A DNA stretch of 64,000 nucleotides from CAITWD01 sp963727285 (GCA_963727285.1 CAVSFF010000003.1:163061-227060); one strand, 5' to 3'. Counted from the first letter of the stretch, positions 9,147 through 19,158 are shown. Numbers and translations: made by a program. Notes: generated by a model from the sequence alone, not told the origin.

Positions 9147-10130
9147 TCACCGGCGGCGCTTGCCCTTGGGCAGGCGACGGGTCGGCACGGGAGCCGGAGC
9201 GCGGTCCAGCGCCTCGGCGATGCGCTGTCCGACCAATCCGACGGCGACCGACGCCGGCACGTACGCCAAGGCGGCGGCGTCCTGATGGGCGGCCTCCTCG
9301 GCCGCCGCCAGCCCCTCCGCGGGCGATGCCCCGTCATGCAATGCCGTCATCGCAAGGCGCAGCGCCTGCACCTGGGCGGTGTCCTCGCAGCGCGCAAGTC
9401 CCAGGTGTTGCAACTGGTGCGCCAATTCCTTGGCGGCGCCGTCGCCACCGGGTCCGTGGGTGAACGCCTCATGGAGCAGCATCAGGCCCGAGCGCGAGGT
9501 GAAGGTGCCACCGGCCTGACGGGCGATGCGCCATGCGATCTGCGGTTCCCACGCGTTCAGATCGTCCGCGTGTTCGGAGAACACGACGTCCAACAGGGCC
9601 TGCTGGTGCGAGTGGTCGTGGTCGTGATCGTCTTCGTCGTCGTGCGCGTCATCGTGATCGTGGTCGACGCCTGCCGCGACGGCGGCGCGACAGGCGGCGC
9701 ACCCGGTCGCCAGGCCGAGCGCCGCGTGCGCGATGTCGTACAGCGGAGCGATCTCGTCGTCGTCGGCATCCGCGTCGTCGTCCTCGGCCTCGTCGGGCTC
9801 GGGGGACTCGGCTTCGGCGCGCAGCAACTCGAAGGCCTTCTCGAGATCGATGCGATCACCCTCGCCGACGGCATCGTCGAGTAGATCAGCCAGGACGGGT
9901 GCGACATCGAGCGGGGTCCCGGCCGACAGCGCGACGATCTCGCCGTCGAGGCCGTTCAGGTTGCGCAGGACCAGCGGCGGGGTGTTGTCCAGGCGGCGGA
10001 TGAGGTCCCCGCCGGGCGTGACGCCCGTCTGCTGTGTGAGTGAGCGGAGCAGCCATTCCGCCAAAGACCATTCGTCCAACACGTCCCCCTGCACATCGTG
10101 GATTGCGGCCGGGTACACGATCCCGCGCAC
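9147..10130 (-). CDS. uncharacterised protein with Asp/His-rich segment
   Basis: I do not recognise this 327-residue protein. Residues ~110-130 are a Glu/Asp run. Residues ~150-175 form a metal-ligand-like stretch (VDHDHDDAHDDEDDHDHDH), just after a CAAC pair. The C-terminal half has repeated Ala-rich helices and ends in a basic tail (PKGKRRR). A soluble protein binding divalent metal is possible from the His/Asp density, but no catalytic motif is seen. It follows the GT4 gene by 45 bases on the same strand and may share its operon. The start is GTG at 10130 with a weak ribosome site, so the true start is uncertain. Confidence 0.7.
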   Translation of the reverse strand: MRGIVYPAAIHDVQGDVLDEWSLAEWLLRSLTQQTGVTPGGDLIRRLDNTPPLVLRNLNGLDGEIVALSAGTPLDVAPVLADLLDDAVGEGDRIDLEKAFELLRAEAESPEPDEAEDDDADADDDEIAPLYDIAHAALGLATGCAACRAAVAAGVDHDHDDAHDDEDDHDHDHSHQQALLDVVFSEHADDLNAWEPQIAWRIARQAGGTFTSRSGLMLLHEAFTHGPGGDGAAKELAHQLQHLGLARCEDTAQVQALRLAMTALHDGASPAEGLAAAEEAAHQDAAALAYVPASVAVGLVGQRIAEALDRAPAPVPTRRLPKGKRRR

Positions 10131-10175
10131 CGGAGCCGTTATTACACCATCATGGTCACGTCGTCGGCGCGGCCC

Positions 10176-11380
10176 TTACGCCGAGCGGCGGGCGGCGGCG
10201 CGTATCGACACGTCGACGCCCTTGCTCTCGAGCACCTCGGCGTAGATCTGCTCGATCTGCCGGGCAACGATCGGCCACGCGTAGCGATCTTGGGCGACCT
10301 GGCGCCCACGGCGCCCCCAGTCCGCGCGCAGGTCCGGATCGGACAGCACCTTGGCCAGGCCGGCGGCGAGGGCCGGCGGATCGTCACCGGGCACGAACTC
10401 GCCCGGCGCGCCGTCCCGCAGCACCTGGCGGAACCCGATGTTGTCCGCGCAGACGACGGGAATGCCGCTCGCGAACGCCTCCAACAGCACGACCCCGAAC
10501 GACGCCAGGGTGCATGGGGCGGCCAGAACGGTGGCCTGACGGTAGAGCTCCGGACGCTCCTCGTTCAGCAGCCCGAGCCACCGGACACGGTCCCACACGC
10601 CGACCTTCTTCGCATGATGCTCGTACAACGGGCGGGCGGGCCCGTCACCGACGACCTGCACTTCGAACTCGAATCCCTGATCCTGGAGGATCCGAGCCGC
10701 GTCCAAGAGCGTCCCGAGGCCATTGCGCGGGTCGAACCGCCCGACGAACAGGATCCGAGGTGGCCCCGGTGTGCGCTCGGAGGGGTCGTCGAGGGGGTGG
10801 AAGAATTCGGTGTCGATCCCGTTGGGGACGATGTCGAACAACTCGTCGGGGAAGTACTGCTCGAGCGAGACGACGCACGCCTGCGAGACGGCGATCTTGC
10901 GGTCCATGTTGCCAAGTGCCGTGCTGATGTAGGGATGCAGGACGCGGAAGGCGATATGGCCGCCGTCGAAGTACGTGTGGAAGGTTCCGACGGTGCACAG
11001 CGCCTTGGAGGCGCGCAGCGCCCACAGCGCCATGAAGGGCCCGGCAAGGCCCTGGGCGTGGACCACGTCCATCGGCGCCTGAATGCGCGCGAGGCGGCGC
11101 TTGACGGCGCGACCGACCGTGACGCGTGCGATCGAGCCGTTGGACAGGACCGGGATCGACTGTCCGATGCGCACCGTCCGGTAGCCGGCGTCGACACGGT
11201 GGGCGGCATCGGTCAGCTCGGCCGCCGCCCGGCTGCCGTGGGACGGGTTCGAGGTCACGACCGTCACATCGTGGCCGAGCAGGGCGAGTTCCGCGACAGG
11301 AAGTGCACGTGCTCGGATATGCCCCCGAGCACCGGGTAGGCGTACTCCGTCACCATGGCAATCCGCAACGGGCGGATCAT
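10176..11380 (-). CDS. GT4 (GT-B fold) glycosyltransferase, one frameshift
   Basis: Predicted membrane-associated glycosyltransferase of the phosphatidylinositol-mannosyltransferase type. It starts at ATG 11380 with IAMVTEYAYPVLGGISEHV, the GT4 acceptor-side motif. Near 11290-11296 one base is missing, after which DVTVVTSNPSHG continues the same fold. Further blocks are VVHAQGLAGPFMALWA, VPNGIDTEFFHP, ILFVGRFDPRNG and FGVVLLEAFASGIPVV. In the EX7E signature the first Glu is replaced by Ala (ASFGVVLLE). The start overlaps the stop of the PAP2/Aur1-like gene (ATGA), suggesting a shared lipid or lipoglycan pathway. Donor and acceptor are unknown. Confidence 0.88.
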
Positions 11381-12198
11381 GTAAGGCCTCCCGGCTCGCG
11401 CGGTTCGGTGCCGAGGGTACTCGTTGCGTCGGCCGTCTGGTCGGGTTCCCAGGGCCGCCGGATATCGGCGGTGGAGATCCAGTTCACGATCGCAAGCGCA
11501 CCGGCGACCGCCACGATACCGCCGATCCCGTCGAACACGTAATGGTTGGCCGTGGCGAAGGTCACCCACGCCATCCACACCGGCAGGATCCACCAGACGT
11601 TGCGCCACGGCCCCCATGACCGGCACAGCCAGAACAAGGTCAGGCCGAACAGGAGCGATTGGCCGATGTGCAGCGACGGCATCGCCGCGTACTCGTTGCG
11701 CAGATGCTGAAACCAATCCAGGGCCCCGCCCAGGGTGAGGGCGTGCTTGGTGGTGTCGATCAGGCCGCGCGCGACCAATCGTGGGGGTGCGACCGGGTAC
11801 GCCCAGAACACGATCAGCGCGAGCCCGTGGGCCGTCCAGAACCAGTTTCTGACGAAGGCGTAGTTCGACTTGCGCAGGTACCAGAGCCCGACGAAAAAGG
11901 CGATGAACAGCGGGGTATAGGCGAGGGTGTAGTACCACGTCGTCACGAAGCGACCGCCGGCGACGGCGTCGGTGACCCGCTGCGACCACGACTCGATGGC
12001 GACGCCGAGCGCATGTTCGCTGTGCAAGATGCTGCGGGCATGACGAAATGCCCCGCGCACACCGGCCGGATCCGGCGCGACAAGAGCCCGCAGGACCTCG
12101 TACACCAGGTCGAGCACGACGAACAGGACGATCTCGCAGTAGACGGGCCACTGCGCACGCCATGCGCGCGCGCCATACCGTCGGATCCGATCCGGCAT
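11377..12198 (-). CDS. PAP2-superfamily membrane enzyme, Aur1/Ipt1-like
   Basis: Integral membrane protein of about 273 residues with at least five hydrophobic helices. The PAP2/inositolphosphotransferase signature is present: YPVAPPRL, then AAMPSLHIGQSLLFG (catalytic His), then ANHYVFDGIGG (second His and Asp). Family members transfer or hydrolyse phospho-head groups on lipids. The eukaryotic Aur1 makes inositol phosphorylceramide, and actinobacterial relatives are mostly uncharacterised. ATG 12198 is preferred over an upstream in-frame GTG/ATG region of low-complexity residues. Translation is coupled to the GT4 gene. Divergent from yajC. Confidence 0.82.
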   Translation of the reverse strand: MPDRIRRYGARAWRAQWPVYCEIVLFVVLDLVYEVLRALVAPDPAGVRGAFRHARSILHSEHALGVAIESWSQRVTDAVAGGRFVTTWYYTLAYTPLFIAFFVGLWYLRKSNYAFVRNWFWTAHGLALIVFWAYPVAPPRLVARGLIDTTKHALTLGGALDWFQHLRNEYAAMPSLHIGQSLLFGLTLFWLCRSWGPWRNVWWILPVWMAWVTFATANHYVFDGIGGIVAVAGALAIVNWISTADIRRPWEPDQTADATSTLGTEPREPGGLT

Positions 12199-12358
12199 CG
12201 CCCGCAACCTACCAGGGGTGCCGCCGCGGGCCCCAAGCCCGTGGTGCACATCCACGAATCCGCGCCATGTCGGCGGATGGCAGCCCCGTAACAGTGCATG
12301 AAACCGGCTCTGCTATCTTCCGCCGACCATCGTCCTTGTGCCGAGAGGCCGCCGTTTC

Positions 12359-12688
12359 GTGAGCGCACAACTGCTGTTGTTTGTCGTCGTCCTGTTCGGG
12401 GCGATCTACGTCTTCATGATCCTGCCGCAGCGCAGGGCTCGGCGTTCTCAGCAAGAACTGATCACCAAGCTCGGTCCCGGATCGGACGTGATCACCACCG
12501 GCGGGCTCTATGGAACCGTCACGGAGATCGAGGATGGCGACACCGTCTTGCTTGAGGTTGCAGAGGACACCGAGATCCGCATCTCCAAGGCGGCGATCGT
12601 CCGGGTCATCACCGGCGCAGACGTCCCGGAGCACGAGGACGACACTCTGGAAGCCGGCGAGACGGACCCAGATACCGACAACGGGTAG
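12359..12688 (+). CDS. yajC: preprotein translocase accessory subunit YajC
   Basis: Small single-span membrane protein that associates with SecDF and the Sec translocon. 109 residues: an N-terminal helix (LLLFVVVLFGAIYVFMILP), the conserved basic segment PQRRARRSQQ, then a soluble domain with LGPGSDVITTGGLYGTV and an acidic tail. GTG 12359 is preferred because GAGAGG lies about ten bases upstream, inside the longer frame that begins at 12338. It ends three bases before secDF. Confidence 0.93.
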   Translation: MSAQLLLFVVVLFGAIYVFMILPQRRARRSQQELITKLGPGSDVITTGGLYGTVTEIEDGDTVLLEVAEDTEIRISKAAIVRVITGADVPEHEDDTLEAGETDPDTDNG

Positions 12689-12691
12689 GGC

Positions 12692-15547
12692 ATGACCAGG
12701 CGCCGCCGGTCTCTGCTGCTGCTGCTGCTGGTCGCCGGGCTGACGCTCGCGTCGCTGGTGGCCATTGCCGTGCGCCCGGTCGTCCTGGGGCTCGACCTCC
12801 GCGGCGGGGTCCAGGTCATCCTTCAGGGCAAGCCGACGGCCGACTCCCAGGTCAATTCGGCGTCGATCCAGCGGTCGGTCGACATCATCAACAACCGGGT
12901 CAACGCCTTCGGCGTCGCCTCGCCGTCGATTCAGACCCTCGGCACCGACCAGATCTCCGTCCAGCTGCCGGGAGTCAACAACCCGAACGAAGTCGTCACC
13001 AACCTGATCAAGCCGGCCCAGCTGGCGTTCTACGACTACGAGAACAACGTCGTGTCCGGGACGCCGTCGACGAGCCTGTATGCGACCGTCCTGCAGGCCC
13101 AGAAGACCCATGTCGCCGACCCGTCCCGTGGGGCGGAGTCGCTCTATGCGTTCGACAAGACCACCCACAAGCTGACCGCCGGGCCCGAGCCGGTGACCGT
13201 CGGCGAGGACCGCGCCCAAGCGGTCCAGGCCTTGCGTGACAGTGTCGAGGGTGCCGGGCTCAAGTGGTCCGATCAGGTCGTCGAATCGGTGCCCAAGGGC
13301 CTGACGATCGTCGGGCAGCAGCAGACGCTCGCAACCAACCGCAACGTCGGCGTCACCACGTACCAGATCTTCCAGGACCGACCGGCTCTCACGGGGTCCG
13401 ACATCAGCTCCGCATCGGTACTGGCGAACTTCGGCAACGGCGGCAGCGGCCAGCCGGTCGTGACCATGTCGTTCACCGGCAAGGGCGCGACGGACTTCCA
13501 GAACGTGACCCGGGAACTGGCGCAACGCGGCAAGATCGCCAGCCAGAACCAGAGCTTCGCGATCGTCCTCGACGGTCAGCTGATCAGCAATCCCATCGTC
13601 GACTACACCCAGTACCCGCTCGGTATCGACGCCAGCAACGGCGCCCAGATCCAGGGGAATTTCAGCCAGTCGCAGGCACAGACGCTCGCTGACCAAATCA
13701 ACTCCGGGGCACTGCCGATCCGGCTCGTGCCGATCAGCGAAAGCCAGGTGTCCGCGACCCTCGGGGCCCAGTCGCTGCGCGAAGGTCTCATCGCCGGAAT
13801 CATCGGACTGATCCTCGTCCTGATCTTCCTGATCGCCTACTACCGCCTGCTGGGCATCGTCGCGGCGCTCGGGCTTCTGATCTACGCGGCGCTGTTCTAT
13901 GCGGTCGTCGTCCTCTGGCCGATCACTTTGACGCTTCCGGGTATCGCGGGCGTAATCCTCACCATCGGTATCTCTGCCGACGCCAACGTGATCATTTTCG
14001 AGCGCGTCCGGGAAGAGGCGCGGTCCGGCAAGAGCGCGGCGGCCGCTCTCTCACAGGGCTACAAGCGCGGGCTCGCCGCGATCATCGACGCGAACGTCGT
14101 CACGCTTGCCACCGCGATCCTCGTGTTCATGTTCGCGACCGCCGGCCCGAAGGGCTTCGCCTTCACCCTCGGGGTCGGCGTACTGATCTCCCTGTTTACG
14201 GCCGTGGTCGCGACGCGCGCGATCTTCGGCGTGCTGATCGACAGCAAGGTCGTCAGCGAAGACCGGTTCATGGGCCTCAAGAAGGGCCGCGTCTACAACT
14301 TCGACTGGGTGGGGCACTGGCGCTGGTGGCTGGTCATCTCCACCGTCCCGGTCTGCATCGGGCTGATCTGGCTCGCGGTCTTCGGTCTGAATCTTGGCCT
14401 TGACTTCACCAGCGGCACCCGCATCACCACCGGACTCGACCGACCCGCCACCGTGGCCCAGGTCCGTCAGACCGTCGCCAGCGCCGGATTCTCGGACGCG
14501 ACTGTGCAGGGCCTGACCTCGACGACGGGTGGAAAGCCCAACACCGAATTCCAGATTGCGACGAAGGCGCTCGACCAGAGCCAGATCCGGACGCTGCGCC
14601 AGGCCCTCGACGTGCGCTATGGCGTCAACACCAAGACGTTCAACCTCGAGGAGGTCGGCCCGACATTCGGGCGCGAGGTCATCCGCAACGCGATCTACGC
14701 GATCGTGCTCAGCCTGCTCATCGTGCTGGCGTATCTGATCATCAGGTTCGAGTACCGGTTGGCCCTGCCGGCCATGCTGTCGGTGGTCCACGATGTCCTG
14801 CTCAGCCTCGGGGTCTATGCCATCACCGGACGAGAGGTCACCAGCGATACGGTTGCGGCCCTGCTGACGATCCTCGGGTACTCGCTGTATGACGTGGTGA
14901 TCGTCTTTGACCGGATCCGCGAGAATGTCCCGCTCATGCGGGGGTCCCGCTACCGCACAATCGTCAATCGGTCGATCAACGAGACGATTACCCGGTCGGT
15001 CATCACGACCCTGATCACACTGATTCCCGTGCTGTCCTTGTTCGTGTTCGGGGGACCGACCCTCCAGGACTTCTCGTTCGCCCTGCTTGTCGGCATCCTG
15101 TCGGGTGGCGTCTCGTCGATCGTGATCTCCGCCCCGCTGGCGTCGTGGTGGAAGGAACATCAGCCCGAGCAGCGCAAGGTGGCCGGCAAACGCACCCGAC
15201 GGCCGATCGACGACTCCCGGGATTCCGACGTCGTCGACGTCGCCGCCCTCGAGCGCGCCGAGCGCGAGGTGATGGGGTTGCCGGACCCGTTTAATGAAGT
15301 CGAGACGCGGACCCCCGAACTGGCGACCGATGACGTCGTCGACGACGAGCCGGAGGAGACGCCCTCGGTCGTCGAGAGCGTCGAGGCCGAACTCCTCGAT
15401 GCCCCGCCCGTACGGGAGCCCGAGGCCGAGATCCCGGACCCGGGCCACGTCGACGACGACGCCGACACGGCGACCGAGCCCGCCGCACCCCGCGCTCCGC
15501 GCGAACGTCGCCACCACCGCGCCCAGGAGCGGAGGCGACGCACATGA
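12692..15547 (+). CDS. secDF: fused protein-export membrane protein SecD-SecF
   Basis: Proton-driven accessory of the Sec translocon. SecD occupies residues ~1-520: the first TM helix, the LGLDLRGG motif, a large periplasmic domain, then the RND-type helices with VILTIGISADANVIIFERVREE. SecF follows at ~540-820 with LGLDFTSGTRI and ILGYSLYDVVIVFDRIRENV. Bacteria often encode these as two genes. The last ~120 residues are an extra, strongly acidic tail rich in Val, Glu and Asp that ends in a basic cluster. The stop overlaps the next start by four bases. Confidence 0.96.
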   Translation: MTRRRRSLLLLLLVAGLTLASLVAIAVRPVVLGLDLRGGVQVILQGKPTADSQVNSASIQRSVDIINNRVNAFGVASPSIQTLGTDQISVQLPGVNNPNEVVTNLIKPAQLAFYDYENNVVSGTPSTSLYATVLQAQKTHVADPSRGAESLYAFDKTTHKLTAGPEPVTVGEDRAQAVQALRDSVEGAGLKWSDQVVESVPKGLTIVGQQQTLATNRNVGVTTYQIFQDRPALTGSDISSASVLANFGNGGSGQPVVTMSFTGKGATDFQNVTRELAQRGKIASQNQSFAIVLDGQLISNPIVDYTQYPLGIDASNGAQIQGNFSQSQAQTLADQINSGALPIRLVPISESQVSATLGAQSLREGLIAGIIGLILVLIFLIAYYRLLGIVAALGLLIYAALFYAVVVLWPITLTLPGIAGVILTIGISADANVIIFERVREEARSGKSAAAALSQGYKRGLAAIIDANVVTLATAILVFMFATAGPKGFAFTLGVGVLISLFTAVVATRAIFGVLIDSKVVSEDRFMGLKKGRVYNFDWVGHWRWWLVISTVPVCIGLIWLAVFGLNLGLDFTSGTRITTGLDRPATVAQVRQTVASAGFSDATVQGLTSTTGGKPNTEFQIATKALDQSQIRTLRQALDVRYGVNTKTFNLEEVGPTFGREVIRNAIYAIVLSLLIVLAYLIIRFEYRLALPAMLSVVHDVLLSLGVYAITGREVTSDTVAALLTILGYSLYDVVIVFDRIRENVPLMRGSRYRTIVNRSINETITRSVITTLITLIPVLSLFVFGGPTLQDFSFALLVGILSGGVSSIVISAPLASWWKEHQPEQRKVAGKRTRRPIDDSRDSDVVDVAALERAEREVMGLPDPFNEVETRTPELATDDVVDDEPEETPSVVESVEAELLDAPPVREPEAEIPDPGHVDDDADTATEPAAPRAPRERRHHRAQERRRRT

Positions 15548-15918
15548 CGCCGCCGTCGATCCGTGACGCCGTCGAGCAGGCGATTCTTCTGTCCGTCGGT
15601 GCCGCCGCGCTCACCCGCGACCGCATTGAGGGCATTGTCGGCGAACTCGTGGCGCAAGGCCGGGTCTCGGCCGAGGACGGGCGTGAATTGGTCGAGCGCC
15701 TGATCGCACGCGTGGTCGACCCCCAGCGCCCGAGTCCGAGTGGCCTGATGGGACATGTCGAGGACACGCTGCGCGGTGCGCTCTCCGACGCGGGTGTGGT
15801 CACCCGTGCCGAAGTGGATGACCTCCGCGTCCACCTGGCCGAGCTCGACCACCGACTGCGCATCGTCGAAGGTAGCGCCACGCCCGACGCCGCCGAGGAC
15901 CCTCCGGCGTCCGACTAG
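15544..15918 (+). CDS. small protein with helical, coiled-coil-like C-terminus
   Basis: 124 residues with no family I can name with certainty. The N-terminal part (RDAVEQAILLSVGAAALTRD) could be an amphipathic helix. The second half (AEVDDLRVHLAELDHRLRIVE) has heptad spacing typical of a short coiled coil, and the layout recalls small PHA-granule/phasin-like accessory proteins. Its ATG overlaps the secDF stop, so it is co-translated with the export machinery. A role in export is guessed only from position. Confidence 0.7.
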   Translation: MTPPSIRDAVEQAILLSVGAAALTRDRIEGIVGELVAQGRVSAEDGRELVERLIARVVDPQRPSPSGLMGHVEDTLRGALSDAGVVTRAEVDDLRVHLAELDHRLRIVEGSATPDAAEDPPASD

Positions 15919-16047
15919 CGGGCATCCGCCCCGTGTGACCCCGGCCGGGGCGCGTTCGTAAAGCGCCTTCTCGTGCCTGCCGATACCTGACCCGTAGGCG
16001 CCCATTCCGGCGCGCCCGAGTCCAGGAAGTCGAGAAGCCGGCACACG

Positions 16048-16743
16048 ATGGCCCATTACGCCCGATCCACTCCGCCCGTGCACCCGCCCGGGCGCCCGTC
16101 GGCCCCCGAACAGCCGTGGACCGGCTGGTGGCAGCCCGCTGCCACCGCCGACACCTCCGGGCACGGTGCCGTCGGTGTCACCGAGGCCCCTGACCACGAG
16201 ATTCCTCACCACGCCGAGCCGGAGCGGGCCCAGATTCCCAACGCGCCGTTTCTTGGTCCGGCGACCGGCAACGCTCCGGACCTGTACGCCGGAGCGGGGG
16301 CGATGGACCGGGGAGGTCTTCGCCGGGTCGGCGTCCCGCCGTCGGGATCTCCGATCGGCACGGTCCCCGCGGCCGCCCCGGGCGAGCCTGCCCACGAGGC
16401 CGCACTGCCACATCAGCGGGGCATGCTCGAGACCGCCGCAACCCGTTCGCTCGAACTGCCCGCCAGCACCGCCAACGACGCCGATTTCACCGTCGAGGGC
16501 GTCGCCCAGCGCAGTGGTGATCTGGTGTTTGTCGGCATCACATTCCCCGAACGGCTGACTGTTGCACCCGATCCGTCGGCGATTCGCCTGACGATCGTCG
16601 CCGCCGCCAACGCCGATCTCGACAGCGTGTGTGTCGCCCCCTTCGACGGCTTCGGCCCGGACCGGGTCGGATTCACGTTGATTGCCGCAGCGCTCAACCC
16701 GGGCGCCATGTGGGTCGATGGGCAATACCACGTGGAGCTCTGA
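16048..16743 (+). CDS. uncharacterised Pro-rich protein with C-terminal domain shared with the next gene
   Basis: 231 residues. The first ~130 are Pro/Ala-rich and probably disordered. Residues ~135-231 form a compact region beginning DADFTVEGVAQRSGDLVF and ending GFTLIAAALNPGA then DGQYHVEL. The same pattern (F.V.G.A...GD..F, GFTL, PG, V.G.YHV) closes the neighbouring 761-residue protein, so both carry the same unnamed domain. No signal peptide or catalytic motif is evident. Function unknown. Confidence 0.72.
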   Translation: MAHYARSTPPVHPPGRPSAPEQPWTGWWQPAATADTSGHGAVGVTEAPDHEIPHHAEPERAQIPNAPFLGPATGNAPDLYAGAGAMDRGGLRRVGVPPSGSPIGTVPAAAPGEPAHEAALPHQRGMLETAATRSLELPASTANDADFTVEGVAQRSGDLVFVGITFPERLTVAPDPSAIRLTIVAAANADLDSVCVAPFDGFGPDRVGFTLIAAALNPGAMWVDGQYHVEL

Positions 16744-16872
16744 CGTGTCGCGTCACTGCTCCCGGGCCGTCCGCCCCACCGCGGTCGGCGTCCCTGAAAC
16801 GCTCCTCTTACAGCACGACCCGGCTTCGTCATACCCTGAGGATCCGGAGACCCGCAGCGCCGGTCGTGCCGA

Positions 16873-19158
16873 ATGGAAGAAGACTCCCTCATGATCCCCT
16901 TGAACGCAGAACTCATGCTCGGCGCCGCCGCACTGCTGGTGCTCCTCGTGCTGATGTCGCTGCGCCGACGCCGCGCCGCAAGTGCCGGTGCTCCCGCCGA
17001 GACCAACGACGATGAAGTCGCGACCGAAGCCCGCTTCCGCCGGTTCATGCGCAAGAGCAGCCGCGGAGACACGCCGGCCACGGACCTCGACGACGTCGAG
17101 GTTGCCACCACGGGAACGCTGCCGGCCGTTGCCCTGGCGACTGCCGCGACCGTGGATGCCGACGGCCAGGCGCCGGAGGCCGCGTCCGAGACCGCCGAGT
17201 CCGACACCGCGGTGCTGGGCGCCGAGGTCGACGAGCCCGCGCATGAGGTGGCCTCCGCCATCGATGCCGACCCGGGGTCCGAGACCCCCGCGACGCCCGA
17301 CCCCGTGCCGACTCCCGAAGCCGCGCCTCTGGTCGCGGCCGCGGAGCCCATCGAGGCCGCTACCGCGGACGCGGACGTCATCGACGACCCGCACCACGAG
17401 GCCGACGACGAACATCTCAACGGCAACGGCAACGGCAACAGCCCAGTCAACGGCCACGATCACGACCACGCCGAGCTCAACGGTCACGACGAGGACGATG
17501 CGGACCTGTTCTTTGGACGCCCGTACGACCACGCCGACGACGAGCCCGACTGGGACGCAATGCGCCATCCGGCGCCCGCAATGACCGCCGCGACGCTCGC
17601 GTCGGCTCCGGCCGCCGAGACCACGGTGATGGACGCGCTTCCGGCACCGTCGTCCGCAACGACCGACGATGCACTGATTACGCGCCCCGGTTGGCCCCTC
17701 CCGGGCGACCTCGAAGCATGGGAGAGTGCCGACATGGCCGACCTGTCGAACCACCCGTCGGATTCCGACCTCGGACATTGGGCCGAGGCCGCAGCGGCGC
17801 GCGCCGACAACGGTGCCGGCTTCCCGCCGCACGACGCGGGTGCCGGACCGGGCGTGAACCTGAGCAGCCCGTCGTCCTTCGACGCCCCGACTCCGTCGGC
17901 GCACGAGTCACCGACTATCGGAATGCCTGAACCGGTCGCGTTCGGTGCCAGCCACGACCCGGCCGTGCCCGACCCGTCACCGTCCGAGGGCCACATGGAT
18001 CCCGCGTTTTGGGAAATCGGACAGCAGTCCGCGGCACAGCCGGCCGAGACCTGGCCGCCGGCGCCGCAGCCGTCCGAGGCACAGCAGTGGACCAGCGCCC
18101 ACAATGTCGCTGCACCCGGCGGCGGGACGCAGGAACCCACGCCCGCGCCCGCCGCTGCGACACCCCCGATCCCCGCCGCGAACGCCGACGACTGGTGGAA
18201 CGCGCCGCCGGCCCACGACGTTGCGGTGGACCCGACCGTCGAACCCGCACCTGCCGACGCGACGGGCATGCAGCGCCCGGCCGTCACCGAAACCCCCGCA
18301 GACGCCGAATGGTGGGGCGCTCCCGCCGCGCCGCCGGCTCCCGCGGCACCCGCAGCAGACGAGTCGTGGTGGGTCGCCCCCAACTCCCCGCCCGACCCCG
18401 CGGCGGCGCCCCAGATGTCTCCGGTGGCGCCCCCGACCGTGCCACCGGCCCCTGAGGCCGTTGTACCGGTGCCCGTCCCTGAGGTGGTGACACCCCCGGT
18501 CCCGGAGGCGCAGACTCCGCCGGTTGCCGCTCCGTCGCCGCCGGCCGTGCCCGCGATGCCCGAGGCCGCGGTCCCGGTCGCCCCGCGGTACACGACTCCC
18601 GACGTCAGCCCGGCGATGCCGGAACCGCAGGTCGTCGAGCAGCCCATCGCACCGGTGACGCCGCCGCCCGTGATCGCGGTCACCCCGGAGCCCGCAGCAC
18701 CCGCCGCGCCCGCTCACGTGGTGCCGTCGCCCGAATCGGTGGCCGCACCGGTCGCCGCGACCTCGGCACCCGATGACGAGGCCGCATTCCCGCCCGTCCC
18801 GTCGGCTGCCCGGATCCTGCCGCGGCTCGATGCCGGCGCGAAGAATCCGCCTGCAAACGGACGCTTTGCTGTCGGCGGCACCGCCGTGGCTCCCGGAGAC
18901 GGGGCGTTCACGCGCGTGCGGTTCCGCGCTCCGCTGTCCCGCCCGATCATCGGTTGGGGCGTCGGCGACGAGCCCGACTACGCACCCGGGACCCTGGTCC
19001 TGGTGGTCGATGCCGTCCTCAACTGCTCGGCCGACGGACTGGCCGTCCTGCAGGACGACGGCGACCCGAATCGCCCCGAGGGTTTCACCCTCAGCCTGTC
19101 CTCACACGCGCCCGGACCGTTCGCGGTCAGCGGCACCTACCATGTGGTGAGCGGGTAA
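16873..19158 (+). CDS. large membrane-anchored Pro/Ala-rich protein with Trp-Trp repeats
   Basis: Up to 761 residues. A single N-terminal membrane helix (LMLGAAALLVLLVLMSL) is followed by a basic stop-transfer RRRR. About 600 residues of acidic, Pro/Ala-rich low-complexity sequence come next. Three short repeats centred on WW (DDWWNAPPA, DAEWWGAPAA, DESWWVAPNS) lie in the middle. The last ~95 residues repeat the domain of the preceding gene (GRFAVGG..., EGFTLSLSSHAPG, SGTYHV). ATG 16873 and ATG 16891 are both possible starts. The architecture suggests a cytoplasmic scaffold tethered to the membrane; no enzyme motif is seen. Confidence 0.75.
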   Translation: MEEDSLMIPLNAELMLGAAALLVLLVLMSLRRRRAASAGAPAETNDDEVATEARFRRFMRKSSRGDTPATDLDDVEVATTGTLPAVALATAATVDADGQAPEAASETAESDTAVLGAEVDEPAHEVASAIDADPGSETPATPDPVPTPEAAPLVAAAEPIEAATADADVIDDPHHEADDEHLNGNGNGNSPVNGHDHDHAELNGHDEDDADLFFGRPYDHADDEPDWDAMRHPAPAMTAATLASAPAAETTVMDALPAPSSATTDDALITRPGWPLPGDLEAWESADMADLSNHPSDSDLGHWAEAAAARADNGAGFPPHDAGAGPGVNLSSPSSFDAPTPSAHESPTIGMPEPVAFGASHDPAVPDPSPSEGHMDPAFWEIGQQSAAQPAETWPPAPQPSEAQQWTSAHNVAAPGGGTQEPTPAPAAATPPIPAANADDWWNAPPAHDVAVDPTVEPAPADATGMQRPAVTETPADAEWWGAPAAPPAPAAPAADESWWVAPNSPPDPAAAPQMSPVAPPTVPPAPEAVVPVPVPEVVTPPVPEAQTPPVAAPSPPAVPAMPEAAVPVAPRYTTPDVSPAMPEPQVVEQPIAPVTPPPVIAVTPEPAAPAAPAHVVPSPESVAAPVAATSAPDDEAAFPPVPSAARILPRLDAGAKNPPANGRFAVGGTAVAPGDGAFTRVRFRAPLSRPIIGWGVGDEPDYAPGTLVLVVDAVLNCSADGLAVLQDDGDPNRPEGFTLSLSSHAPGPFAVSGTYHVVSG

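Noticed and set aside
14051..15517. 488-codon minus-strand frame opposite secDF
   Set aside because: Shadow of the SecF part; no domain, extreme Asp/Arg composition.
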